Notes under the pieces: model-generated
Seen by the model: the letters and a program-made list of their open reading frames with translations, nothing else
Told to the model about the DNA's origin: nothing
The model's database searches: none
In this document: one piece after another, positions 17,137 through 26,204 of the stretch
How positions within the stretch are numbered: position 1 is the stretch's first letter
How the letters are laid out: each line of letters opens with the position of its first letter
Translations under genes and position numbers: made by a program
DNA from: Corynebacterium tuberculostearicum
GTDB lineage: Bacteria; Actinomycetota; Actinomycetes; Mycobacteriales; Mycobacteriaceae
Reading direction: 5' to 3'
NCBI RefSeq assembly: GCF_016894265.1
Contig: NZ_CP069791.1
Location: 2,108,001-2,172,000, forward strand
DNA length: 64,000 bases

Positions 17137-17784
17137 GTGGCACCTTTAGGAGATTTTTTCGCGCGGTTCTTTGGCTCGAAGAATAAACCCACACCAGGCC
17201 TCAATCCGGACGAGCTAGAGGCGGAGTGGCTTATTGTGGGCTTGGGCAATCCCGGCGCGAAGTATGCCGCTACCCGCCACAATGTGGGCTATATGGCCAT
17301 CGATGATCTGTTAGCCGCAGGGGGAGACGTACTCGAGCCGGTACGCGGGATGGATGTGCAGGTGGCACCGCTTAGCTGGGCGGGACAGAAAGTACTTGCC
17401 GTGCGTTCGGGCACGTTTATGAACCTTTCTGGCGATCCAGTAGCGCCGCTGGCACAACAACTTGGCATCGCCGCGGATCACGTCATTGTTCTCCACGATG
17501 AGCTGGACCTTCCGGCCAATAGGATCCGGATCAAGCAGGGCGGAAATGAAAATGGGCATAACGGCCTCAAGTCGCTCACCGAGCGCTTGGGCACCCGCGA
17601 CTATCTGCGCGTGCGCATTGGTATTGCCCGGCCGCCCAAGGGTTCGTCCATTCCGGATTACGTATTGGGCCCCGTGGATGCGGGCGCTGGCTTTGATGAC
17701 GCCATCGCCACCGCGGCCGAGGCCGCCCGCCTCATCGTGGCGGACGGGCTAGGCAAGGCCCAGAACCAGATCCACTCTCGCTAG
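17137..17784 (+). CDS. pth2: Peptidyl-tRNA hydrolase (copy 2, N-terminally extended)
   Basis: A second Pth of 215 residues. The Pth core starts at residue 32 (WLIVGLGNPGAKYAATRHNVGY) after an extra N-terminal segment with GDFFARFFGSKNKP. All family landmarks are present: the catalytic His in ATRHNVGY, NLSGDPVAPLA, IVLHDELDLPANRIRI and GNENGHNGLKSL. The GTG at 17137 follows GAGAGGAAG. It is about half identical by eye to copy 1 at 7958-8488. Its stop overlaps by a few bases the end of the convergent TrkA-like gene. Having two Pth enzymes is recorded for corynebacteria; the division of labour is unknown. Confidence 0.92.
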   Translation: MAPLGDFFARFFGSKNKPTPGLNPDELEAEWLIVGLGNPGAKYAATRHNVGYMAIDDLLAAGGDVLEPVRGMDVQVAPLSWAGQKVLAVRSGTFMNLSGDPVAPLAQQLGIAADHVIVLHDELDLPANRIRIKQGGNENGHNGLKSLTERLGTRDYLRVRIGIARPPKGSSIPDYVLGPVDAGAGFDDAIATAAEAARLIVADGLGKAQNQIHSR

Positions 17785-18473
17785 CACTGGGAGAATTTTT
17801 CTAGGGCCTTGGGGCTGCCGGCGGCGACGATGAAATCGGTGGGGTTGAGCTCGGTGGCGTCGGCAAGCGGGGCCCACTCCCCTTCCGCGCGGCGCACGGA
17901 AACCAATTGCACGCGGTGCGTGCGCCAGATGGCAGAAAGGTCGAGCGGCCGGCCCACCAATGAACTAGGAACGGCCATTTGGGTCACGCCATAATCGGTG
18001 GCAATCTCTGCAAAATCACGGAAACGCCCGCCCAAAAGGTAAGCCACGCGGCGGCCGGTATCACGCTCTGGCCGGATGACATGGTGGGTACCAATCTGGC
18101 TGAGAATACGCGCGTGTGCCTCCGAGTCCGCCTTGGCCCAGATGTCTTTGACCCCCAACTCCACCAGATTGGACGCGGTGAGGATGGAATCTTCCAAATG
18201 GGAGCCGATGGCGACGATGACGCGCTCGACCTCCTCCACGCCCAGCTGGCGCAAAGCCTCTGGGTCGGTGGTATCTGCCGCAATAGACTCGGTAAGGTAC
18301 GGAGCTTCTTCGCGCACGCGCTTTTCGCTGGAATCAATGCCAAGGACCTCAACGCCATTGGCCATCAATTCATGGGCAAGCGAGGAGCCAAAGCGCCCCA
18401 GACCGATGACAACAACGGGAGGAATATCGATGCCGGCGCGGGTGCGGCCCAGCGCCTTGAGAATATTAGCCAA
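17781..18473 (-). CDS. TrkA/KtrA-type potassium uptake regulatory subunit
   Basis: A 230-residue cytoplasmic gating subunit. The RCK_N Rossmann domain (residues 18-140) has VVVIGLGRFGSSLAHEL and ends its second strand with GIDSSEKRV (acidic Asp for NAD(H)/ATP ribose), and a RCK_C domain follows (about 150-225). It starts with TTG at 18473, overlapping the stop of the upstream channel gene by 8 bases, so translation is coupled. It should form the regulatory ring of a K+ uptake system with the TrkH/KtrB-like protein. Confidence 0.9.
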   Translation of the reverse strand: MANILKALGRTRAGIDIPPVVVIGLGRFGSSLAHELMANGVEVLGIDSSEKRVREEAPYLTESIAADTTDPEALRQLGVEEVERVIVAIGSHLEDSILTASNLVELGVKDIWAKADSEAHARILSQIGTHHVIRPERDTGRRVAYLLGGRFRDFAEIATDYGVTQMAVPSSLVGRPLDLSAIWRTHRVQLVSVRRAEGEWAPLADATELNPTDFIVAAGSPKALEKFSQC

Positions 18474-19818
18474 GGAACGGCCTTTCTTCGGGATAGCTAA
18501 AACGCCGGCTGACGGTTTTTGCAGCCAGCGCCGCTACCAAGGTGGTTGGGCCAACACGACCCAGGTACATAATGAGGCACAGCACTATTTGCGAGGGCGC
18601 AGACAGGCTCGCGGTAATTCCGGTGGACAAGCCCACCGTAGCGAATGCGGAGAGCACTTCGAAAGAAACTTGGTCACCGCTGAATTCCGTATCGAAAAAG
18701 CGCAGGGCCGCAACGCCCAGCGTGACCACCATGACCCCGGCAAAGCTCAGGGCTAGGGCCTGGCGGGTCACCGAACGCGGAAGGCTGCGGTGGCCAATGG
18801 TGGTGGTTTCCCGGCCCGAAAACTCCGCGGCCATGGCAGCCAAGAGCACGCAGGCGGTGGTGACTTTAATACCGCCGGCCGTACCGGCCGAGCCACCACC
18901 GATAAACATCAAAATGTCGGTGCCCATCAGTGTAATGGGATGGGCCTGGCCATAATCAATGGCGTTAAAGCCCGCCGTGCGCGGGGACGCGCTGGCAAAG
19001 AAAGAGTTGAGCAGCTTATCCCCCAGCGACATGGAGGATAAAAGCCCAGTCCACTCCATGCACGCGAAAAAGACGCCACCGGCGAGCAAGAGCACGATTG
19101 TGGCCGCCAGCGTCATGCGCGCGGTAATGGAAATGCGATGAACCACGTGACGATCGCGGCGTACCAAGCGCACCAACTCCGCCCACACCGGAAAGCCCAA
19201 TCCGCCACCGATCAGCGCGGCGGCCGAGGGCAGCAAAATCCAGGCATCAGAAACAAAGGGCACCAGGTTATCGCTATTGGTGCTAAAGCCGGCATTGTTA
19301 AACGCAGATACCGCATGGAAAATGCCCTCCCACACCGCGCGCGGAAAGGAGTGCCCATAGCCAATCATCAAGCGTGCGGCCACAATGACAGCGATGATGG
19401 TCTCAGCCACCGCGGTAAATGCGAAGGTAAAAATCAGCGTCTTGCGGATACCACCAAGGGCAATGGGGCGCCCCTCATAGGCACCGGTTTTGCGCGCCTT
19501 GAAGCTAATCCGGCCGGTAAATAGCAGGCCGGATAGCGAAGCGAGCGACATGATGCCCAGGCCGCCTAGTTGGATCAGCGCCAGGATGATGACCTGGCCG
19601 GCCGGGCTCCAAAAGCTGCCGGTATCCACCACGATAAGCCCAGTGAGCGAGACCGCGGACGTAGCGGTAAACAGGGCAGACAGGAAGGAAGCGCGGGCGG
19701 TGCCGGCCTCGGCAAACGGCAGCATGAGCAAAACCGTTCCCACCAGAATCAGCACGAGGAAGCCAGCCGCGGTCAATCGCGCCGGGCCCCACTGCCGTAT
19801 GGAAAGCAGGTGTTTCAC
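18466..19818 (-). CDS. TrkH/KtrB-type potassium channel subunit
   Basis: A 450-residue K+-translocating membrane protein. Four pore loops, each with the filter glycine, can be seen: AVSLTGLIVVD, AFNNAGFSTNSD, SPRTAGFNAID and VGLSTGITASL, separated by paired hydrophobic helices. Length fits KtrB better than the longer TrkH of enterobacteria. The GTG at 19818 (MKHLLSIRQWGPARL) is chosen because the frame upstream runs through non-homologous sequence toward the divergent SDR gene. With the overlapping TrkA-like gene it forms a two-gene Ktr operon. Confidence 0.88.
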   Translation of the reverse strand: MKHLLSIRQWGPARLTAAGFLVLILVGTVLLMLPFAEAGTARASFLSALFTATSAVSLTGLIVVDTGSFWSPAGQVIILALIQLGGLGIMSLASLSGLLFTGRISFKARKTGAYEGRPIALGGIRKTLIFTFAFTAVAETIIAVIVAARLMIGYGHSFPRAVWEGIFHAVSAFNNAGFSTNSDNLVPFVSDAWILLPSAAALIGGGLGFPVWAELVRLVRRDRHVVHRISITARMTLAATIVLLLAGGVFFACMEWTGLLSSMSLGDKLLNSFFASASPRTAGFNAIDYGQAHPITLMGTDILMFIGGGSAGTAGGIKVTTACVLLAAMAAEFSGRETTTIGHRSLPRSVTRQALALSFAGVMVVTLGVAALRFFDTEFSGDQVSFEVLSAFATVGLSTGITASLSAPSQIVLCLIMYLGRVGPTTLVAALAAKTVSRRFSYPEERPFLG

Positions 19819-19899
19819 CAGCGGAAGTATAGACCTGTTTTCAGCGCAAGGAAACTGCTGGCCGGCGCCACCCCTCCATGGGAGGTTAGGATTGGTGCT

Positions 19900-20736
19900 A
19901 TGACTCCGCCAAATACCACTGCCAAGACCATTGTGATTACCGGCGCATCCGGCGGGTTGGGCGCCGCGGCTGCTCGTCAGTTGCACCGCACCCGGCCACA
20001 AGACAACCTGGTTATCATCGGCCGCAATCCGGAAAAGACCCGCGCGGTGGCCGAGGAAGTCGAAGGCCAGTACTTCCTAGCGGACTTCGAATCCCTGGGC
20101 CAGGTACGCCGCTTGGCACAGGATTTGGAAGGCTTAGAGCACATCCACGCCCTGGGCAATAATGCCGGCGGCATTTTTGACGGCCCGTCCACCACCGCCG
20201 ATGGATTTGAGCGCACCTGGCAGGTCAACGTGGTCGCGCCTTTCCTGTTGACCTCGCTGCTACGCGACAAGCTGCGCGCGGATAACGCGAACGTGGTGCA
20301 AACGGCTTCCCTAGCTAATTTCCTTATGTCTAAGTTCGACCTCAGTGATCCCACTACGCTGGAGCACTTCAGCCCCGAGCGCGCCTACGGCAACGCCAAG
20401 CTGGGCGATATCCTGCTCACCCGTTATTTTGATGCCCACGGGATTAACGCGGTGTCCTTCCACCCTGGCGTGCTTGCCACGGATTTTTCCAAGTCTTCTA
20501 CTGGCCTAATGTCCAAGATGTATTCCGGGCTGATTGGCAAGACCTTTGGCAAGCCTGCCGACGGCGGCGATAACCTCGCCTACTTTTTGACGGGCACCGA
20601 GGGAATCCACTTTGAATCCGGCGAATACTACAACGACAAGCGCAAACCTGGCCTGCAGCGCCCCATTGCGAAGAAGCTGTCGGTGGCTCGCCGCGTCTTT
20701 GATGATTTGGGGCGCCGCCTCAATGTGGAGTGGTAG
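19900..20736 (+). CDS. Short-chain dehydrogenase/reductase
   Basis: A 278-residue classical SDR-like oxidoreductase. The cofactor motif TIVITGASGGLGAAAAR is at residues 9-25, NNAGG at about 86, and the active-site pair YGNAK near residue 165; FHPGVLATDF follows. The arrangement resembles retinol dehydrogenase/WW-domain-oxidoreductase-like SDRs. The ATG at 19900 follows GGAGG-like sequence about 15 bases upstream; a longer upstream frame overlaps the divergent K+ channel gene. Substrate unknown. It precedes prfC by 24 bases. Confidence 0.85.
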   Translation: MTPPNTTAKTIVITGASGGLGAAAARQLHRTRPQDNLVIIGRNPEKTRAVAEEVEGQYFLADFESLGQVRRLAQDLEGLEHIHALGNNAGGIFDGPSTTADGFERTWQVNVVAPFLLTSLLRDKLRADNANVVQTASLANFLMSKFDLSDPTTLEHFSPERAYGNAKLGDILLTRYFDAHGINAVSFHPGVLATDFSKSSTGLMSKMYSGLIGKTFGKPADGGDNLAYFLTGTEGIHFESGEYYNDKRKPGLQRPIAKKLSVARRVFDDLGRRLNVEW

Positions 20737-20760
20737 CGCGAAACCACTAGACTATGGCGC

Positions 20761-22395
20761 ATGAGTTCTGTCGTTTCTGAGGCCTCGCGCCGCCGCACGT
20801 TTGCCGTTATCGCCCATCCGGATGCTGGTAAGTCCACGCTGACGGAGGCGCTGGCGCTGCACGCACACGTTATTAATGAGGCCGGCGCGGTCCACGGCAA
20901 GGGCAACCGCAAGTCCACCGTGTCTGACTGGATGGATATGGAAAAGGACCGCGGCATTTCCGTGGCTTCCTCGGCGCTGCAGTTCGAGTATGCGCCGGAG
21001 GGCCACGAGGGCGAACCCTACATGATTAACCTGGTCGATACCCCGGGCCACGCGGACTTCTCAGAGGATACCTACCGCGTGCTCACCGCGGTGGATGCGG
21101 CAGTCATGCTTATCGACGCCGCCAAGGGCCTCGAGCCCCAGACCCTCAAGCTCTTCCGCGTGTGCAAGGCCCGCGGCCTGCCTATCGTTACCGTCATCAA
21201 TAAATGGGACCGCGTGGGCCGCGAGCCCTTGGAGCTTGTCGATGAAATCGTCAACGAAATTCAGCTGCAGCCCACGCCCCTGTACTGGCCGGTAGGCATT
21301 GCCGGTGACTTCCGCGGCCTGGCACATATCAACGATGATGGCGAGGCCGATGAGTACATTCACTTCATCCGCACCGCTGGTGGTTCCACTATCGCCCCGG
21401 AAGAACACTTCGATCCGGATGCCGCCGGTGAGAAGGAAGAAGACGTGTGGGAGACCGCTGTCGAGGAAGCCGAGTTGCTTGCCGCCGATGGTGCCCTGCA
21501 TGACCAGGAGCTCTTTGAGCAGTGCGTGACCTCCCCACTCATCTTCGCTTCCGCCATGCTGAACTTTGGTGTGCACCAGATTTTGGACACCCTGTGCGCC
21601 ATTGCCCCGGCTCCGCACTCGCGCGAATCCGATCCCAAGGCAGTTGAGGCAGCCACCAGCGCCATTGATGAGGTCCGCGAGGTTAGCGATGACTTCTCGG
21701 GAGTCGTCTTCAAGGTCCAGGCAGGCATGGACCAAAAGCACCGCGATAACCTGGCCTTTATGCGCGTGGTCTCCGGTGAATTCGAGCGCGGCATGCAGGT
21801 CAACCACGCCCAATCTGGCCGCAGCTTTTCCACCAAGTACGCCCTGACTGTCTTTGGCCGCACGCGCGATACCGTGGACACCGCCTATCCGGGCGATATT
21901 GTGGGTTTGGTCAACGCTGGCTCGCTTGCCCCTGGTGACACCATCTATTCCGGTAAGAAGGTGCAATTTAAGCCCATGCCACAGTTCGCACCGGAAGCCT
22001 TCCGCATTCTGCGCGCGAAGTCGCTGGGCAAGTACAAGGCCTTCCGCAAGGGTCTGGAGCAGCTGGCGGCCGAGGGCGTGGTCCAGATTCTCAAGAACGA
22101 GGCGCGTGGCGATGCCTCCCCGGTCATGGCGGCGGTGGGCCCCATGCAGTTCGAGGTCATGCAGGCCCGCATGGAGTTCGAATACAACGTGGAAACCGTC
22201 ACCGAGCCTATCCCCTATTCCGTGGCTCGCCGCACCGATGCCGAATCCGCCCCAGAGCTCGGCCGTCAGCGCGGCGTGGAAATCTTTACCCGCCAAGATG
22301 GCGAGCTCATCGCGCTCTTTGGTGATAAGTGGAAGCTCGCCTTCATTGAGAAGGAACACCCAGAGCTCACCATGGAAACCCTCGTGGCGGATTAG
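20761..22395 (+). CDS. prfC: Peptide chain release factor 3
   Basis: A GTPase that recycles RF1/RF2 from the ribosome after termination. The 544-residue protein has the normal length. GTPase motifs are G1 AHPDAGKSTLTEAL, G2/G3 with DTPGHADFSEDTYR, and G4 TVINKWDR; RF3 features include the RGISVASSALQF switch and domains II-III to the end (LFGDKWKLAFIEKEHPELTM). It is followed by a bidirectional terminator facing the convergent transporter gene. Confidence 0.95.
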   Translation: MSSVVSEASRRRTFAVIAHPDAGKSTLTEALALHAHVINEAGAVHGKGNRKSTVSDWMDMEKDRGISVASSALQFEYAPEGHEGEPYMINLVDTPGHADFSEDTYRVLTAVDAAVMLIDAAKGLEPQTLKLFRVCKARGLPIVTVINKWDRVGREPLELVDEIVNEIQLQPTPLYWPVGIAGDFRGLAHINDDGEADEYIHFIRTAGGSTIAPEEHFDPDAAGEKEEDVWETAVEEAELLAADGALHDQELFEQCVTSPLIFASAMLNFGVHQILDTLCAIAPAPHSRESDPKAVEAATSAIDEVREVSDDFSGVVFKVQAGMDQKHRDNLAFMRVVSGEFERGMQVNHAQSGRSFSTKYALTVFGRTRDTVDTAYPGDIVGLVNAGSLAPGDTIYSGKKVQFKPMPQFAPEAFRILRAKSLGKYKAFRKGLEQLAAEGVVQILKNEARGDASPVMAAVGPMQFEVMQARMEFEYNVETVTEPIPYSVARRTDAESAPELGRQRGVEIFTRQDGELIALFGDKWKLAFIEKEHPELTMETLVAD

Positions 22396-22422
22396 AAACC
22401 ACACAGCTTCACACGGCAGAGA

Positions 22423-22457
22423 AAAAGGCCGCTTCCCAGAACGGGAAGCGGCCTTTT
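22423..22457. terminator. Bidirectional terminator between prfC and the AspT-type transporter gene
   Basis: AAAAGGCCGCTTCCC (22423-22437) is perfectly complementary to GGGAAGCGGCCTTTT (22443-22457) across a 5-base loop. A/T runs on both sides let it serve both convergent genes. Confidence 0.9.
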
Positions 22458-22467
22458 CAGTTGCGTG

Positions 22468-24033
22468 TTAAACCATCAACATCACAGGGACAACGGCAAT
22501 TTTGACCACCTGCGCCACCACAATGGTGGCCGCATAACCGGTCATGATGCGCGAGTCGGAGCTCAGCCCCGTGGCGTAATTGACCACGGCCGGCTGAGCA
22601 AAGATGCCAGAGTGTCCGCCGGCGGTACGAGTTTCGGACTGACCCATGAAGCGATTCGCTACAGCGAATAGGACCGCAACCACCACGGTAACAATGGCGG
22701 CGAGGATCATGCACTTCAGGCCCATCCAGGAGAAGGCGGTGGACAGGAATGCCTCGCCGGACGAGAGGCCCACAGAGGCCAAGAAGATGACGAGGCCCCA
22801 CTGCTGGAAGGCAGTATTAATGGAGGCCGGCACCTGCCACGGAATGCGGCGGGTCCGGTGCAGCGCACCGAGGATAAGGCCGGTAATCAGCGGGCCGAGC
22901 GCGAAGCCCAGCTCGAAAGAAGCGCCACCCGGCATCGGTACCACGACCTGGCCCAGCAGGTAACCCAGGAACAGGCCACCACCCAAGGCCACCCAGTTCA
23001 GCTCGGAGTAGGACTTAATTGAGTCACCGAAGTAATCCTTGATGTCGCCCAAGCGGTCAAACTTCACGATGAGCTCCAGCATATCGCCAGAAGCCAAGTG
23101 GGTTTCATTATTGGCCAAGAATTCCTCATCGCCGCGCTGCACGCGCACGATGCGACCACCATAGCGGGAGAACAGGTTGAGCTCCTCAACGGTGCGGCCG
23201 GCGATATCTTGGTTAGAAATAGCCACGTTTTCGATGACCAGGCGTTTATCCACGAACGGAGTTTGCGGCTGACGCTTGCCCAGCATTTGGGTCAGTTCAC
23301 GGGCCTTAGCCTTGGTGACCATAACGCGCAGGATATCGCCCTTGTGCAATTCGGGGCGATCGCCGGCAACCCGGACCTTATTACCGCGGCGAATGGTAGC
23401 GATAACAAAGTGATCCTTGAACTGTTCTTCCAAGTCGTCGTAGTTCACGTCTTTGGTAACGCGAATGGTGCGGGAGCGGAAGATCTTGGAGGCCGAATTG
23501 TCCTTATCGTGCTTGGCGGGCCAATTCTGCTTAAGCAGGAATGCCACGACCAAAATGGCCACCGCCACACCCACGGGATAGCCCAGCGAGTAGCCCACAG
23601 CCGGTAGCTCTTCACCGGTTTGCTGTTGGGCAACTGCCAGCGACGGCGTCGAGGTCGTGGCGCCGGCGAATACACCAACGGAAGCCAGGGTATCCAGCCC
23701 CAGCATGCCGCCAAAGAGGAGGGCTGCGCCCGCGGCCACCACAATCGCAATGGCCGCCGTGAGCATGTGCTTCATCTGCTTGGAAAAGCCCTTGAAGAAG
23801 CGCTCACCGGCGGACAGGCCCTGCATATAAATAAAGAGTCCCAATCCCAGCTCTTGCAGGGAGCTTAAGATGTCTTTATCCAGATCAATAGACGAGCCGA
23901 AGGCCAAGCCCATAAACAGCGTGCCCGCCGCGCCAAAGCGCAGCGGACCGAAGGGGATCATGCCAAATAGCGTGCCGAGCAGCACTATGAAAAAGATGCT
24001 CAGCCATATATTTCCATCAAAAATTGCTAACAC
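22468..24033 (-). CDS. AspT/YidE-type transporter with two TrkA_C domains (SucE-like)
   Basis: A membrane transporter of 521 residues from the chosen GTG. Two five-to-six-helix halves flank a cytoplasmic region (about residues 190-360) with two TrkA_C domains (for example RVAGDRPELHKGDILRVMV and LASGDMLELIVKF). The half with GVFAGATTSTPSLAVAQQ and the second with GHSGIFAQPAVVNYATG are AspT-Ant duplication signatures. In C. glutamicum the related SucE1 exports succinate; the substrate here is not known. An ATG at 24105 adds 24 residues. The GTG at 24033 is preferred because the hydrophobic start follows and a -10-like TAAACTAT lies about six bases upstream, suggesting a leaderless transcript. 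Confidence 0.82.
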   Translation of the reverse strand: MLAIFDGNIWLSIFFIVLLGTLFGMIPFGPLRFGAAGTLFMGLAFGSSIDLDKDILSSLQELGLGLFIYMQGLSAGERFFKGFSKQMKHMLTAAIAIVVAAGAALLFGGMLGLDTLASVGVFAGATTSTPSLAVAQQQTGEELPAVGYSLGYPVGVAVAILVVAFLLKQNWPAKHDKDNSASKIFRSRTIRVTKDVNYDDLEEQFKDHFVIATIRRGNKVRVAGDRPELHKGDILRVMVTKAKARELTQMLGKRQPQTPFVDKRLVIENVAISNQDIAGRTVEELNLFSRYGGRIVRVQRGDEEFLANNETHLASGDMLELIVKFDRLGDIKDYFGDSIKSYSELNWVALGGGLFLGYLLGQVVVPMPGGASFELGFALGPLITGLILGALHRTRRIPWQVPASINTAFQQWGLVIFLASVGLSSGEAFLSTAFSWMGLKCMILAAIVTVVVAVLFAVANRFMGQSETRTAGGHSGIFAQPAVVNYATGLSSDSRIMTGYAATIVVAQVVKIAVVPVMLMV

Positions 24034-24184
24034 GCTGGAATAGTTTAGGCATTTCTCAAGAAAGCGCCACGTGAAAGGCTTTTCCAAGCCCTGGCCTTCT
24101 GGCATTTACACTGGGCACACCACTTTCCCAGCCGAGACCCCACCCCCAGCGGCGGTACATCTCACAGGAAACGCCCATAGTGAA

Positions 24185-25054
24185 CTAATCGAGGAGGAAT
24201 TCCTTCCACCGTGGCCACTCCGTATAGGTCTGGGCTTTACCCGCCTGATAGTTTGCCCGCAGCTTGTGTACGTTGCGTTCGGTAGAGGCCACCTGCATAT
24301 CTTCCGGAAAAAATAATTGCGCTTTGCCTTGGCGCTCCAACTCCAAAAGCCGGTCTTTGGCCGCGTTATAGAGGGCGGGGCGGGCTATGAGGGCGTCGGC
24401 AATAGCGGGGTACCTGCGGAAGACGCGGCGGACAAAGGCTGGGCGCGCAACCGCAGGGCGCACGTACCCGCGCGGCTTAGTCCCGATAAACAGGAACTTC
24501 TCGTATCCAGCCTCTTCTGCTTGCGCAATGGTAATGCCACCGGAAGAGCCCAAAGCGCCGTCCACGTACGGCGCGCCGTCGATAAATCGCATCGGCATTA
24601 TCAGCGGCAGCGTGGAGGAAGCGCGCACGCGCACGAAGAGATCTTCCGGGGTGTGGATGTCCTCGCGCGTCCAATAAACAGACTCGCCGGTATCGGCGCG
24701 CGCTGCAGCGAGCACCATATCGGCAGGATGCTCGCGGTAAGCCTGCCAATCAAAGGGCAGATCCTTGTCCGCGGCGCGCTCATAGATGTACTCGGCATTG
24801 AAATACCCGGTACCCCGCACCAGCGAACCCACTCCGCCGAAGCTGGGGCTTTGAGCAAAGTCCGTAAAAGACTCTTCTGCGCGCCGGGCATCGCGCGACA
24901 AGTAATTAACGGTATGCGATGCCCCGGCGGAGACGCCGCCTACCCAGCCAAAGTCCACGCCCTCTTCGATGAGCTTGACCATGCAGGCGGCCGTATAGGA
25001 ATTGCGCATGCCGCCGCCTTCAATAACGAGTGCGGTGTTGCTGGCGTCAATCAT
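24185..25054 (-). CDS. Patatin-like phospholipase
   Basis: A 289-residue lipid acyl hydrolase of the patatin/RssA type. All landmarks are present: the glycine-rich oxyanion loop EGGGMRNSY (residues 11-19), the nucleophile elbow GGVSAGASH with Ser near residue 43, and the catalytic Asp in YVDGALGSSGG. No signal peptide, so it is probably cytoplasmic or peripheral. The ATG at 25054 begins the homologous sequence; the frame extends upstream into the divergent gene. Starts are 25 bases apart from the divergent gene at 25080. Confidence 0.9.
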   Translation of the reverse strand: MIDASNTALVIEGGGMRNSYTAACMVKLIEEGVDFGWVGGVSAGASHTVNYLSRDARRAEESFTDFAQSPSFGGVGSLVRGTGYFNAEYIYERAADKDLPFDWQAYREHPADMVLAAARADTGESVYWTREDIHTPEDLFVRVRASSTLPLIMPMRFIDGAPYVDGALGSSGGITIAQAEEAGYEKFLFIGTKPRGYVRPAVARPAFVRRVFRRYPAIADALIARPALYNAAKDRLLELERQGKAQLFFPEDMQVASTERNVHKLRANYQAGKAQTYTEWPRWKEFLLD

Positions 25055-25079
25055 GGTGCCCCATACTACGCTGGGCCCA

Positions 25080-25421
25080 ATGAAGCGTATTTTCCGGCAA
25101 TTACTCGCGGACGAAGAAGGCACCTTCGATATCGAAACCGGCCAGCAGCCCCGCACCGGGTTTGCCTATAACCCCACCGGGAAAGCGCTGCTGCGGGTGA
25201 CGGAGCCTACCCCAGCCGCGGTGAGCAAGGCCTTGGCCTTAGCCAAGGAACACGGCGCGCGGTATCTCGGCACATGGCGCCAGCCGGATGGTCCGCTCGT
25301 CTTCCTCGCTACGGCCGTAACCCACGATGAGTCCGTGGCCCGCGCACGCGTTGCCGCCACCGGCCAACGTGCCTATTTCGACCTGGAGCGCTGCCGCACC
25401 ATCACTGTGAGCGCTCACTAG
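25080..25421 (+). CDS. Small conserved-looking protein of unknown function
   Basis: A 113-residue soluble protein (MKRIFRQLLADEEGTFDIE...). No recognised motif; it appears mixed alpha/beta, with an Ala-rich helix at residues 45-60 (AAVSKALALAKEHGARYLG) and no signal peptide or membrane segment. It starts 25 bases from the divergent patatin gene. Directly after its stop the sequence TAGACT-GGGCTCCC-ATGGGATC resembles the upstream region of the gene at 27902, so the two were probably neighbours before the block at 25433-27901 was introduced. Confidence 0.6.
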   Translation: MKRIFRQLLADEEGTFDIETGQQPRTGFAYNPTGKALLRVTEPTPAAVSKALALAKEHGARYLGTWRQPDGPLVFLATAVTHDESVARARVAATGQRAYFDLERCRTITVSAH

Positions 25422-25432
25422 ACTGGGCTCCC

Positions 25433-25507
25433 ATGGGATCAAAAGATGCACTTGCCCGGCTAACCGGCACGCAGTCCCCGCGCTTAGCGCGCCCCGATTC
25501 CACCTGA
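25433..25507 (+). pseudogene. Truncated duplicate of the 5' end of the gene at 27902
   Basis: The first 24 codons (MGSKDALARLTGTQSPRLAR...) match the first 24 codons of the intact gene at 27902-28279 at about 61 of 72 bases by eye; similarity starts a few bases upstream (TAGACT). The copy stops at TGA supplied by the first bases of the MITE-like element. The differences include several silent changes, so the two copies are diverged and this is not a fresh target-site duplication. Confidence 0.75.
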
Positions 25508-25609
25508 CTTAGGCCACTTTAGTGCGGAACAATCCCACCCCACCGCCAAATACCACCAGGTAGCAGTGTCGAGAGAAACGTTTCTCACCCACACATGACC
25601 TAAGTCGGG
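25503..25609. mobile_element. MITE-like element with IS-type terminal inverted repeats
   Basis: The 107-base segment begins CCTGACTTAGGCCA (25503-25516) and ends TGACCTAAGTCGGG (25596-25609), which are inverse complements apart from two positions. Its inner 25519-25609 part closely matches 27798-27886, the upstream end of the decayed IS, in the same orientation. It thus looks like an internally deleted IS derivative: one short end joined to about 90 bases of the other end. No coding capacity. Confidence 0.65.
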
Positions 25610-25618
25610 AAGCGCCAG

Positions 25619-26096
25619 CTAACCCCGTAAGTATTCGGCCGCCGCGGCGGCAAGTTCCTCTGGGACCTCGCTGAAATCCAGCACGATGCCCGCTTCCCCC
25701 GGCTGCAGTTCCTCGAGTGTCTCGAATTGCGAGTCCAGAAGGACGACCGGCATGAAGTTGCCCAGAGCGCTGACTCATGCGCTCCTTGAGCAGCTCATAA
25801 GAGCCGTGCAGGCCTACAAAGATCGTATCGATGATGTCGCGGTGGGAGCGCTTGAGCGCGGAGCAGCCCACAATGGCACCGGCGTCCTGGTCCGCAAGAA
25901 AGCGGCCTAAGGACTCGAGCCAGGGCTTGCGGTCGGCGTCGTCAAGGGCCTGCCCCGAGGCCATCTGCTAGATGTTCGCCGCCGGATGCATATCGTCCCC
26001 ATCCCGAAAAGGCAGGCCGGTGCGCTGCGCCAGCAACTCCCCGACCGTGGACTTACCGCAGCTCGAGACTCCCTTGATCACCACGTGCTTGCGCAT
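25619..26096 (-). pseudogene. gntK: Gluconate kinase, broken by a stop and frameshifts
   Basis: Remnant of gluconokinase (gluconate to 6-phosphogluconate). Recognisable pieces in order: P-loop GVSSCGKSTVGELLAQ, RDGDDMHPAANI, an in-frame TAG (about 25968-25970), MASGQALDDADRKPWLESLG, GAIVGCSALKRSHRDIIDTI, GLHGSYELLKERMSQRSG, then after a frame change NFMPVVLLDSQFETLEELQP and the normal end AAAAEYLRG. The order is complete, so the gene decayed in place by point changes rather than truncation. The P-loop CGK in place of the usual GSGK is also unusual. Confidence 0.8.
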
Positions 26097-26204
26097 CATC
26101 CCTCCTTGCAGCATTCCACCAAATCGAACGCGCTGCGCACTGCCTGACGCAGCGCGATTCAACGCAACATGACGCAACCACCGTGCGGCTCGATAAAGCG
26201 CGGT

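Noticed and set aside
21061..22404. A 447-codon minus-strand frame opposite prfC
   Set aside because: Antisense shadow of prfC with no domain signature.
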